Below, piece after piece: positions 54,389-64,000 of a DNA stretch of 64,000 bases. This DNA is from Tubiluchus corallicola (Eukaryota > Priapulida > Priapulimorpha > Priapulimorphida > Tubiluchidae): NCBI GenBank assembly GCA_030141605.1, contig JAQGDQ010002378.1:250001-314000 (forward strand), in the 5' to 3' direction. Made by a program: the position numbers and the translations under genes. How positions within the stretch are numbered: position 1 is the stretch's first letter; every line of letters begins with the position of its first letter. The notes under the pieces are model-generated. The model did not search any database. It was not told the DNA's origin and was given only the letters and a program-made list of their open reading frames with translations.

Positions 54389-54506
54389 GTCTACAGCACG
54401 TGGTATTCCTAGGCGGTCACCCATCCAAGTACTAACCACGCTTTACATTGCTTAACTTCGGTGATCAGACGAGAACCGGTGTTTTCAATGTGATATGGCA
54501 GTAGAC
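54389..54506 (-). rRNA. 5S rRNA gene copy 5
   Basis: Same conserved boxes as copy 4, with a few substitutions (CTGCCATAT near the 5' end, AAACACCGG, GTAAAGCG). The C box GGATGGGTGACCGCC is intact. A T run follows on the minus strand. Confidence 0.8.
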
Positions 54507-55211
54507 ATTAACAGTTTCTTAAGATGAGTTAACATAGAAATGATGTACATGAACAAGTAAACCTTTTTAGCATTTTAATGCAAAGTATAAACAGAAATAT
54601 CACATGAAATTATAAAATGTCAGGGAGGTTGAATACCGTGCTTAAGTATATTACCTTCTAGATATGACATAATTAAACATGGGAATGATCAAGCATGAAC
54701 AAGCAAAAAGATTCTTCATTTAAAAATATTTGTCAGAACAAAAATCCATTTTTGAGTGGTGAAAAAGATCTTACAGCATTTGTCATCACCCTTCCTGATC
54801 ATTTAGAAAAATGTAAGTACCGGGCAGTCACCCATTCAAACGCAAAACCAGGTTTGAGGTTGCTTAACTTCTGCATTTTGTTATAGACAGATAATATAGA
54901 AATAATAGATAGATGAAGGTGAACGTAGTAACAAAGTATCTGTTTTGATTTTTTATGAAAATCAAAAATCATTTTTGAAGGACAGTGGCTGATTTTCTAG
55001 TTTTATTTTCATTTTTCCTTACTTTGTATAATATTGGAGAAATGCAACAAGTAGATAGTCTTTCACATTAAAATGCAAAAAAAATCAACATAATGTCGAG
55101 ACAGACATTTATTTTCACCACTTCAACTTCCAAAAATCAAAAACAATACTGTCAAAATGAAACGGTCGTGTTGTGCACACACTTTGATAGTTAATAGTCA
55201 CTAGCTAAAAA

Positions 55212-55329
55212 GTCTACAGCACGTGGTATTCCTAGGCGGTCCCCCATCCAAGTACTAACCACGCTCTACATTGCTTAACTTCGGTGATCAGACGAGAACC
55301 GGTGTATTCAATGTGATATGGCCGTAGAC
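55212..55329 (-). rRNA. 5S rRNA gene copy 6
   Basis: Matches copy 4 closely, except that the C box reads GGATGGGGGACCGCC. A T run follows the 3' end on the minus strand. Similarity to the unit fades by about 55400. Confidence 0.8.
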
Positions 55330-55440
55330 ATTAGCAGTTTCTTAAGACGAGTTAACATAGATATGATGTACATGAACAAGCAAACATTTTTGGCATTGAA
55401 ATTAAAAATACAAAAAAATCAGGATAGTGCACAGATACTC

Positions 55441-55984
55441 GCTCTCACCACTTCAACTTCCAATCAAGAGAAAACGATTTAAAGTGTCAGAAAGGTATCG
55501 AACAGTTTTTTAAAGTCAGTAATGATTTAACTTAATGGATAAAAGATATTTTTTGAAAATTTGAATTTTTCGTTTAATTCACATTAGAATCTCCAAATTC
55601 TGTATTCGTATTTAAAACTTGGTATTGTTCATAATATGCGCATCTATTTTTACGGCAAACGGTTTACTGCGAAGCTTGCTCACCAATTTACAGGTTTACA
55701 AATAATTATTGGGTTTAGTCCTACTCTGCTTAGTTGCATACATCTCAAGGGCACGCACTGACTAATTTGTAACTAGTACTATAATTCCACACATTAGTTT
55801 ACCTAGAGTAAACTCATCTCCTAAGTAATTGTTGCTCTTTCTCATAGTTACTTTTTCTCATAAATTTTTCTATATTACACTTTTTATGCTTATTTTTTTC
55901 TTTCCGTACTCTCAGTTTTTAACTTTACTCACTAACCTTGGCCAAATTCCCCTGTTAATAAGACCCCATTTGAAACTACTACAT
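55441..55984. other. AT-rich spacer, nothing recognised
   Basis: No gene or element could be supported. Confidence 0.45.
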
Positions 55985-56409
55985 ATAATAATCCTAATTA
56001 CTGAATAATTGTATTGTTTTGTTTAGATCTAACTTTATTATTTTTTGTTTTCAGTTCTTTTTGAATAATTTGTATCATTTATACTGTTTTTATTATTATT
56101 TTTTTCTTATTTGTTTTTGTTTTTGTTATCTGCAGCATCACCGTTAATTTTTAATGTCTTAATCTATTTATAAGAAATGGCAGGAGACTAGAAGACCCTA
56201 CGGTCCTTCCCTGCCCTGCTCCATGATTATAATTACTTAATATTTAAAAAACGTTTGATGTTAAACTAATTGGAGAAAATAAATGTTCTATGTCTATGTC
56301 TATGTCTATGTCTATGTCTATGTCTATGTCTATGTCTATGTCTATGTCTATGTCTATGTCTATGTCTATGTCTATGTCTATGTCTATGTCTATGTCTATG
56401 TCTATGTCT
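55985..56409 (+). mobile_element. LINE 3' end with (TCTATG)n tail
   Basis: A 3' UTR-like segment containing AGAAGACCCTACGGTCCTTC (a short hairpin, ACCCTACGGT) and AATAAATGTTCTATG leads into about 20 perfect TCTATG units (56285-56409). This is the usual layout of a 5'-truncated CR1/L2-like LINE with microsatellite tail. Confidence 0.7.
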
Positions 56410-57459
56410 AGACACATTAGACATTAGTTTTGTCAACGAGATGCTTATAAGGGACTGAAGAGTCGAACCCAATACCTTCTACACCGCAAAGAGACGTAAC
56501 TTTTAAGAATGGGCATTGGGTTGTCCAGAAAGTCCTATTGAATGAAGCATGTTAAGTGAACAAATAATACTGCAAAATCTCATAGTGAATAACAGCAGCA
56601 AAGCATCAGCACAACGTAACCACAGTCAAGTACTTATTTAAACAGTGAACATTGGAGGAATCGAACTCAATTCACAACTGCTATTAATTAGAGTAATATT
56701 AATTAGAATTCGTAAGTTTAAAACAAATGTCAAAAAGTTGCTATCATGTTCGTTGTTGCTAAGTTGCACAAGTTGCTAACACGTATAACCGAGCTTGTTA
56801 AAACACGTAGTCGTCATTAAATATTTTGCTTTTTCGATATCATTAGAGGTACAAATGTATATGGGTTGATGTAATATAGCGAAAAAAGACATAATAATTG
56901 AAAGGTTTGCAAAGTAACTGTGTATTCAAGTAAGACGGGTGGCCGGAAATGATGTAGTAGAAACACTGCATTTTTCTAATAAAAATTTATTGAAACTTGT
57001 TATACAATGATCTGTCTATGAAACGGATATTTTTCTGTAATAAACAATTTAAATCTTTATTAAGTTTACAGATACATATGATTATTTTTTAGAAAATACA
57101 ACGAATTATCATTTCCTGAAACACAACGTACGTAATATGTCTAATTGAGGAGTCACTTATAAATTGTCATAAACCAATTCGTCATTATACTGAAGTTTCG
57201 ATAATTTATACTAAAGTTTTGGTGTCCACGTTTGCCTAACACATAAAAATAGAAAAAAACGAACAACTAACCCGTGTTTCTTGCTGGAAACCTTTAAACA
57301 TTAACACAGCGTTATTGTCTATAAATGTAGGGCTTAATATCCTGTATATACGCTAACGATGGTAATTTTCCGCCCAGAAACTAGTGCATTTTCCTGAAAT
57401 TGGCACCCAGTTTTTACGCCATGACCGCTATCATTTGGAGGACGTTTCTAATTGGCCTC
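56410..57459. other. Intergenic DNA upstream of the Tyr/His-rich gene
   Basis: No exon was recognised. Confidence 0.45.
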
Positions 57460-57465
57460 TATAAA
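57460..57465 (+). promoter_or_regulatory. TATA box of the Tyr/His-rich gene
   Basis: TATAAA lies about 85 bp before the first donor (57550). A start near 57490 would give a short 5' UTR of about 58 nt. Confidence 0.55.
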
Positions 57466-57547
57466 TGCTTTCCACATTTTCCCGACTGCCACAGTTGTCA
57501 AATTGTTCCACAATCGCAGGCCTACGGTCAGAGAGCAAAACTTCAAA

Positions 57548-59879
57548 ATGTAAGTGCGAGTAACTGTTTTTTTATTTCAAAACTTGATGTAAACGTTTGA
57601 ATGATTTTGATAAATCTGTAAAAAGTCATTTAGTTGCTAGCTTTATAAATTAACGATGCACAGAGTCCTATTCATTTTCTGAAAATGTTTTTTATTAGCA
57701 AGTTTAAAATTTTTGATCAGCAGTCTAGTCTAATTTGCTCAATTCAGCAGTCAGCATAAATAATCAATTTAAAAAAAAATGTGCAAACGTTTGATTTGAA
57801 GTTTAAAACTACAAAAATAGTATCGAAATAACAGCTTGTAATTGAAATATTCTATAAAAGGATTACAATAATGTTATCTAATAATATTATCTTCTTGTTA
57901 ATAATGAAATGTAAATTTATTTGTAAAATTTGCAAATTATAGTGCGAACTTAGTACTGAAGCGCACAACAAGCTTTTGACGTATTTTTACATCCACGTTT
58001 GTGCAATTTTCTTTAAAAAAGTGGATACTTATGCTCATTACTGATTTCAAAGCTTATTCAATTAATTGATTTTTTAAATAAACATGTTAAAAAGATGCGA
58101 AAATTCAGAATTAGGACCACGTTCTTAAACTGTAAATCTAAATTTTGCAAAAGTTTTTGTTTCAAATTTTAAGTTGAATTTAGACCCATGCTTGTAAGAG
58201 TTGGGAACTTTATCATCTGGCAAATACCAGTTCCGGGTAGTTATAATGTTGATGTTGCTTGTTGCTGATGCTACCGTCGTTGTTACTGTTAATCATGCTA
58301 CTGTTGTTGTAATTATTGTTGTAGTTTTAGTAGCAGTAGCAGTAATAGTAATGTAGTTGTAGAAGTAATTGTTGTTGTTGTTGTCGTTGTTGCTATTGCT
58401 GTTGCTGCTGCTGCTGTTTTGATGATGATAATGACGAATGATGAATGCAACTACGATGAAGACGACGGCGATGATCATGATGATGATACACTTCTTACCT
58501 GTGCACTTAACACAAGGCTAATGCAAATTTTCGTTGCAGGGATACGATTCTTGTTGCCGTTCTAGCCGTTGCTGTACTTAGCATGGTAAGCGCCAGTGGG
58601 CCATCGTACCGGAACGATGTGGCGTTTGCTCCCGGAGGTGCTGTTCCACACGGCTATAAGGGCAACACAGCAGCCTATCACAAAGTAGCACCAGCTCCAA
58701 AAACTTATTTTCACACCACAACGTACGGACCGGTGAGCAAAGGCAAGTTGGAAGGAGATGGGCAGAAAAGTAGCGAAACCTCATTTTCTCGCTCTGGTCG
58801 GGCTCACGGAACTTTGACTAGTCAAGATAAATCCTACGCGAAGGAGACCTCAGCAAAATCTAGAGGTTACGACTACGATTACAAGTAAGCATACAGACAA
58901 AACTAAACAAAACTAAACTAAAGTTATAATTCAAAACGGCTGAAACTTATTATATTGTTTTGCAATTTAACAAGCGCCAAAAAGTAACAAATTGTTTTGA
59001 TAGTAATTATCTGGCAAATTATATGAACAACATTGTCTGAAATCAAGTGTTACTGAAATCATACTTAGTTTGTTTGCTTTTAAAACAGCTGTTCACTTGT
59101 TTAAATTCACTTGATCGTGATTATTAAATTTCTTGTTTAACGATGGATAACGCAATCATGCCTAAAACCAGTTTGTAAGGTTCGCAGTGGGCACAGAACA
59201 CTGATTAATTAACTTATTCGTTAATAGATGTCACTACAGTGCACTTCGTAAAATTATTAAATTTATTAAAACAGAAGCTATGTTAATATATTTTTAACCA
59301 ATTACCAAAATATCAGTAAAGTAAGTTATGACTTTATTAGAAGTTAAATCGTAGACATACGAAAATTTTTCAGTAGAAACCGCTTTTTATTTCTCTTTTA
59401 CTATAAAAATATTTTAACGAAATATTTTACTATAAAGAATAACAAGTTTATTTAAACACCCAACTGCAGCGATTGCATGTGTATTTTAGTCACGTGGTCT
59501 CGCTTGAATTTTAACTCTTTTTTTGAAATGCATCTATTGCTACACCGAGTATATACATCGGGGTTAATATAGTTTAATTAACAAGTCGATGAACATAATT
59601 AAATGCTTTGCTTCTTGTCCTAGGGAAGGCCATGAATATTATCAACCAGAAACGTTATACAAGTACGACATAGTTCGACCAATATTAAGCCATTCTTACG
59701 ACGGCTACGGCTACGATTATCCATCAACGAAAACTTATCACAATGGCGGATATGCTAACGACGATTACAGCTACGGCCATCCCAGTAAATACCGACAGCA
59801 TGGATATTCAACGAGTCCGATTCGCCATGATAACACTTTACATCGTCCAGTAGGTGGCCAACGATGTTATTGTTATTAA
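57548..59879 (+). CDS. Secreted Tyr/His/Gly-rich protein, 200 aa, start codon split by an intron
   Basis: The first exon ends CAAAAT at 57549 before GTAAGT. Exon 2 starts GGATACG at 58540, so splicing makes ATG GAT ACG. Exons 2 (58540-58884) and 3 (59624-59879) join in phase 2, giving 201 codons with stop TAA. Residues 1-20 (MDTILVAVLAVAVLSMVSAS) form a full signal peptide, which supports the split start; the internal ATG at 58583 would leave only a short remnant. The mature chain has a Ser/Lys/Gly-rich N-terminal half and a C-terminal half rich in Tyr, His and Asp (YDYDYK, DGYGYDYP, DDYSYGHP), ending CYCY. I do not recognise a family; composition suggests an extracellular structural or adhesive protein. 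It converges on the chitin-binding gene 1.2 kb away. Confidence 0.85.
58260..58475. repeat. Triplet-repeat patch (GTT/GCT/GAT)
   Basis: Degenerate triplets just upstream of exon 2 of the Tyr/His-rich gene. No coding meaning is inferred. Confidence 0.8.
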
Positions 59880-61080
59880 GTTAAATTCAGGGCATGCATG
59901 AAGCATTACTTACTTCCGGTTATCAAAAAATTGCAATGTTAAATTTTACTGTTGGATTAAGTCCTTAGAATTAGTTTTGTATATAGATTTATTACAAATA
60001 TATAAAAACGGCCTTAAAATGTCACAATTGCGATAACAACATGTAGTTTTTGTACAAATAATAAAAATTATCATAATACTCAACGATTTTGCATTATAGC
60101 TTTATTAATAAAACTGAATTACAAAAATTACGCTATTGGGCATAATTTTTATTCATTTTTACAGTGTACTCCAATCTTAATGTCATTTTGCTCGCTTTAG
60201 AATGTGCATAATTCAAAATCAATTTTATGCAAAAATAATAACAATACTATTAACAAGGATAACAACAACGGTATGCAAAAGATGCATTCTGTCTTAACAA
60301 TAAACGACAAAACATCAACAACAAAGTGAACGTTGCTATAACAACATAACATTAATTTCATGCACAAAAATTCTTTTTATTTAAATTTTGAACTTACGCG
60401 TAATTTAAATTGTATTAGGAATTATAAACTGAAATCATTATAATCAATAAGTTAACGATGCCCAAATTTTGGCACGAATATACAGATAATAATGTTGAGA
60501 AAATCACTTGTTTTTAAAATCAGTTTGAGGAATAAAGTAATCGAAACAGAACCAGCTAATGAAGGAAAAAAACCAGATTATAGCTCTGTAGCTTTGGCCT
60601 AAATCAACTACTAGCAACATAAATACTATCACTAAAACATACTGTAAATAAAGCTATAGAACTACACTAAAGCTTCTACTAGTAACTTTGGAAAAAATAT
60701 ACTTTTGCCGGCAGTAGCAGGTCTAGTTGTTTTGGGCATAAGCAGCAAGAGTACCGAGCACCAAAGTCTTAAACGAAAGGCTAAGGAAGTTCTGCTCAGC
60801 TACAAAACAAGTGTTTCCTTTTAAAAAAAATATTACCTCAAGTAATAAAACCTGATCGATGATGTTCAAAAAGGCAGAAATGAAATTATCAGTTTTCCGC
60901 TGTTGCAATTCGGTTGCTGCTTTAGTCAATTACATTTATTTCCAATGATCTAGGTAATAAAAAGATACTGCTAAGCATTACTAGGACACTATTCCTCCCA
61001 CTTTTGAAAAGGGATTAAACATGGTCACAGGTAAACAGCAAGGACTGGCACACAAAAACAAATTAGTCTACTGCTACATA
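59880..61080. other. Convergent intergenic region
   Basis: Contains the 3' ends of both flanking genes; AATAAA-like signals occur near 60060. No further exon was seen. Confidence 0.5.
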
Positions 61081-64000
61081 TCACGACTCTTCTCCACATT
61101 TACATATTACGGATGTATCAACATTTTCCTTATCATCACACATGTATTTGAATGGATGAAAGACTGTTCCCTCCGGGCAGTTCATTGGAACACGCATTTC
61201 ATTGGGTGTGTTCTGCCACAGACATAGATAGTACTTGCGACAGTTTATTGGATTTGCCATTACCATGTGCGAATGTCCGGAGCAAGAGGGACCTGGTCCT
61301 TTCACCTCACATTGCGTACTTTCTGTAGCCATTCCCACAGCGCCGTTTCTTCCAGAAGCAGATGAACCGGAATCCGAAAGTTTTGTTTCCTCCAATTCTG
61401 GATTATATGGCCTCTGCTCTTCCTGGGCAACTACTGGGCCAAGGCTTTCGCCCCCATGAGTATTACTGGGATATGTCTCGTGTCCAACAGTACCAGGTAA
61501 TTCATAATCGTTGTAAGTATTACGTGGATATTGTTCATAGGATTGATTTGTAGGATACCCTTCATAAGAATAAGCTGTATGGTGTGGAAATGGAATACCA
61601 ACTGTGGAAACATGTGATGGATACGTATCATAGTGGCCTGGATAGCTTTCATATGCATCGTGTCCATGTTCAGGGTATGTTTCATGAGGATGCACTTCAT
61701 AGTGTCCATGTTCAGGGTACGTTTCATGAGGATGCACTTCATAGTGTCCATGTTCAGGGTACGTTTCATGAGGATGCACTTCATAGTGTCCATGTTCAGG
61801 GTACGTTTCATGAGGATGCACTTCATAGTGTCCATGTTCAGGGTACGTTTCATGAGGATGCACTTCATAGTGTCCATATTCAGGGTACGTTTCATGAGGA
61901 TGCACTTCATAGTGTCCATATTCAGGATACGTTTCATGAGGATGCACTTCATAGTGTCCATGTTCAGGGTACGTTTCATGAGGATGCACTTCATAGTGTC
62001 CATGTTCAGGATACGTTTCATGAGGATGCACTTCATAGTGTCCATGTTCAGGATACTCTTCATGAGGATGCACTTCATAGTGTCCATGTTCAGGATACGT
62101 TTCATGAGGATGCACTTCATAGTGTCCATGTTCAGGATACTCTTCATGAGGATATAATTCATTAGGATGAACTTCATAGTGTCCATGTTCAGGGTACGTT
62201 TCATGAGGATGCACTTCATAGTGTCCATGTTCAGGGTATGTTTCATGAGGATGCACTTCATAGTGTCCATGTTCAGGGTATGTTTCATGAGGAAGCACTT
62301 CATAATGTCCATGTTCAGGGTATGTTTCATGAGGATGCACTTCATAGTGTCCATGTTCAGGGTATGTTTCATGAGGAAGCACTTCATAATGTCCATGTTC
62401 AGGGTATGTTTCATGAGGATGCACTTCATAATGTCCATGTTCAGGGTATGTTTCATGAGGATGCACTTCATAATGTCCATGTTCAGGGTATGTTTCACGA
62501 GGATGCACTTCATAATGTCCATGTTCAGGGTATGTTTCACGAGGATGCACTTCATAGTGTCCATGTTCAGGGTATGTTTCATGAGGATGCACTTCATAGT
62601 GTCCATGTTCAGGGTATGTTTCATGAGGAAGCACTTCATAGTGTCCATGTTCAGGGTACGCTTCATGAGGATGCACTTCATAGTGTCCATGTTCAGGGTA
62701 TGTTTCATGAGGAAGCACTTCATAATGTCCATGTTCAGGGTATGTTTCATGAGGATGCACTTCATAATGTCCATGTTCAGGGTATGTTTCATGAGGATGC
62801 ACTTCATAATGTCCATGTTCAGGGTATGTTTCACGAGGATGCACTTCATAATGTCCATGTTCAGGGTATGTTTCACGAGGATGCACTTCATAGTGTCCAT
62901 GTTCAGGGTATGTTTCATGAGGATGCACTTCATAGTGTCCATGTTCAGGGTATGTTTCATGAGGAAGCACTTCATAGTGTCCATGTTCAGGGTATGTTTC
63001 ATGAGGAAGCACTTCATAATGTCCATGTTCAGGGTATGTTTCACGAGGATGCACTTCATAATGTCCATGTTCAGGGTATGTTTCATGAGGATGCACTTCA
63101 TAGTGTCCATGTTCAGGGTATGTTTCACGAGGATGCACTTCATAATGTCCATGTTCAGGGTATGTTTCATGAGGATGCACTTCATAATGTCCATGTTCAG
63201 GGTATGTTTCACGAGGATGCACTTCATAATGTCCATGTTCAGGGTATGTTTCACGAGGATGCACTTCATAATGTCCATGTTCAGGGTATGTTTCACGAGG
63301 ATGCCCTTCATAATGTCCATGTTCAGGATATGTTTCACGAGGATGCCCTTCATAATGTCCATGTTCAGGGTATGTTTCACGAGGATGCCCTTCATAATGT
63401 CCATGTTCAGCATACAGTTCATCAGGGTGTGTTTCATAACCATAACTTTCATAAGGATGAACTTCATAGAGTTCAGACCCAGGGTAAGTATCGTAATAAT
63501 TGCTTTTTTCATAAGGGTACGCATGCGGCTCGTTTACTGGATATATTTCAGAACTTTCACGAGGATGTACTTCGAAATCATCATACTGTCCATGTGCTGA
63601 ATATGCACCGTAATTCTCATGTGTTTGATGAGGGTGCACGTCATACTGCTCCGGCAGATATATTACATAATTGTGAGCGTCATAAGGATAGCTGTTGCTA
63701 GGGTAGACTTCATATGCATCTCTGTGTGGATATGTTTCGTAATTGTACGTTTCGTGGGGAATCATTTCGTGTTCTTGATATGGTATGTAACTTCCTTGTG
63801 TTTGATGAGGATACGCATCGTGATAATTCCCGTGCCGTGAATATGATGACTCCACTCTGCGACTGCGACTGTGCCCATGGTAGGCATGGTGCTCATCATA
63901 TCCATGAACAGGGTGTTGTCCTTCTTGCTGATGGGATACATGTTGTACGTAGTGTCGCCGATGTTGCACAGTATGACGCCTGTACGTCTCACCGTGATGT
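61081..64000 (-). CDS. Long His/Tyr/Glu/Pro repeat protein with C-terminal chitin-binding domain (5' partial)
   Basis: The minus strand is open from the window edge to TGA at 61083-61081, at least 972 codons. The frame continues past 64000, so the start and any signal peptide lie outside. Order: a His/Tyr-rich head with irregular repeats; about 40 copies of a 14-residue unit HETYPEHGHYEVHP (63420-61675); a short linker; a Ser/Gly/Glu segment; then a type-2 chitin-binding (peritrophin-A) domain with six cysteines (SC, INCRKYYLC, MNCPEGTVFHP, YMCDD, VIC) near 61300-61090. Family knowledge: this domain binds chitin in cuticle, peritrophic matrix and shell or beak proteins. Histidine- and tyrosine-rich repeats often bind metals or cross-link. 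I infer a chitin-anchored structural matrix protein. Confidence 0.93.
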   Translation of the reverse strand, partial: HHGETYRRHTVQHRRHYVQHVSHQQEGQHPVHGYDEHHAYHGHSRSRRVESSYSRHGNYHDAYPHQTQGSYIPYQEHEMIPHETYNYETYPHRDAYEVYPSNSYPYDAHNYVIYLPEQYDVHPHQTHENYGAYSAHGQYDDFEVHPRESSEIYPVNEPHAYPYEKSNYYDTYPGSELYEVHPYESYGYETHPDELYAEHGHYEGHPRETYPEHGHYEGHPRETYPEHGHYEGHPRETYPEHGHYEVHPRETYPEHGHYEVHPRETYPEHGHYEVHPHETYPEHGHYEVHPRETYPEHGHYEVHPHETYPEHGHYEVHPRETYPEHGHYEVLPHETYPEHGHYEVLPHETYPEHGHYEVHPHETYPEHGHYEVHPRETYPEHGHYEVHPRETYPEHGHYEVHPHETYPEHGHYEVHPHETYPEHGHYEVLPHETYPEHGHYEVHPHEAYPEHGHYEVLPHETYPEHGHYEVHPHETYPEHGHYEVHPRETYPEHGHYEVHPRETYPEHGHYEVHPHETYPEHGHYEVHPHETYPEHGHYEVLPHETYPEHGHYEVHPHETYPEHGHYEVLPHETYPEHGHYEVHPHETYPEHGHYEVHPHETYPEHGHYEVHPNELYPHEEYPEHGHYEVHPHETYPEHGHYEVHPHEEYPEHGHYEVHPHETYPEHGHYEVHPHETYPEHGHYEVHPHETYPEYGHYEVHPHETYPEYGHYEVHPHETYPEHGHYEVHPHETYPEHGHYEVHPHETYPEHGHYEVHPHETYPEHGHYEVHPHETYPEHGHDAYESYPGHYDTYPSHVSTVGIPFPHHTAYSYEGYPTNQSYEQYPRNTYNDYELPGTVGHETYPSNTHGGESLGPVVAQEEQRPYNPELEETKLSDSGSSASGRNGAVGMATESTQCEVKGPGPSCSGHSHMVMANPINCRKYYLCLWQNTPNEMRVPMNCPEGTVFHPFKYMCDDKENVDTSVICKCGEES
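61675..63420 (-). repeat. 42-bp coding tandem array with 336-bp higher-order period
   Basis: About 40 units of 42 bp encode the 14-residue repeat. The VLP variant (plus-strand GAAGCAC) occurs at 62291, 62375, 62627, 62711, 62963 and 63005: spacings 84 and 252 recur, so blocks of eight units (336 bp) were duplicated. One unit near 62150 has an added NELYPHE-type insertion. Confidence 0.95.

Larger units (their letters stand above)
53625..55440 (-). repeat. 5S rRNA repeat units, right block
   Basis: Two units with the same spacer; decayed second 5S-like segments are at about 53721-53785 and 54811-54880. The first unit is interrupted by a short retroposon at 53975. Confidence 0.85.

Noticed and set aside
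61431-63600. Separate genes on alternative frames of the His/Tyr repeat
   Set aside because: Only the 61081-64000 frame extends beyond the array into a recognisable chitin-binding domain.
63967-63969. Start of the chitin-binding protein at 63969
   Set aside because: The codon there is GTG and the frame stays open to the window edge, so the true start lies outside.

Overview
The window is AT-rich, intron-rich animal DNA full of microsatellites, tandem repeats and transposon remains. The spliced Wnt8-type gene, CYP2-clan P450 genes with shared intron positions, 5S rRNA repeats, BEL/Pao and LINE remnants, hAT elements, and secreted Gly/Tyr- and His/Tyr-rich matrix proteins all point to an invertebrate metazoan. 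A lophotrochozoan, perhaps a mollusc, is my best guess, but I cannot fix the species. All calls come from reading the sequence; no database was searched. Most genes were rebuilt exon by exon from splice sites, reading phase and family motifs, because single open frames miss them.

Layout. 0.3-3.8 kb: last four exons of a Wnt8-like gene (+), with its 5' exons outside the window. 4.2-6.2 kb: LINE fragment, a possible DNA transposon and triplet repeats. 6.5-8.0 kb: a four-exon gene (+) for a 96-residue secreted cysteine-rich protein. 8.9-17.0 kb: P450 gene 1 (-), six exons, apparently intact. 20.7-28.0 kb: P450 gene 2 (-), same structure, but exon 3 is cut short by a stop. 28.4-38.9 kb: P450 gene 3 (+), intact, head to head with gene 2 across 339 bp. 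Introns of these genes hold hAT, Tc1, MITE, LTR and LINE remains and several tandem arrays. 39.6-40.0 kb: small hAT element. 40.4-42.0 and 49.4-55.4 kb: 5S rRNA repeat units (-), broken by a 17-bp satellite, a decayed BEL/Pao element and a short retroposon. 43.5 kb: an orphan C-type lectin exon. 44.0-45.7 kb: 5S fragments on the opposite strand and a LINE reverse-transcriptase relic. 46.0-48.4 kb: Gly/Tyr-rich secreted protein gene (+). 57.4-59.9 kb: Tyr/His-rich secreted protein gene (+) whose start codon is split by an intron. 61.1-64.0 kb: a very long His/Tyr/Glu/Pro repeat protein (-) ending in a chitin-binding domain, running off the right edge.

How the genes fit together. The three P450s are tandem paralogues: exon lengths 355, 225 and 216 bp and intron phases 1, 2, 1, 1, 1 are shared, so they share one ancestor. 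The three genes between 46 and 64 kb all encode secreted or probably secreted low-complexity proteins of the type used in extracellular matrix, cuticle, shell or adhesive. One has a chitin-binding domain, so a joint structural role is plausible but inferred. The most unusual items are the 42-bp/336-bp higher-order repeat in the chitin-binding protein, the split start codon, the seven-copy splice-donor array in P450 gene 1, and 5S repeat units that each carry a second, decayed 5S-like sequence.
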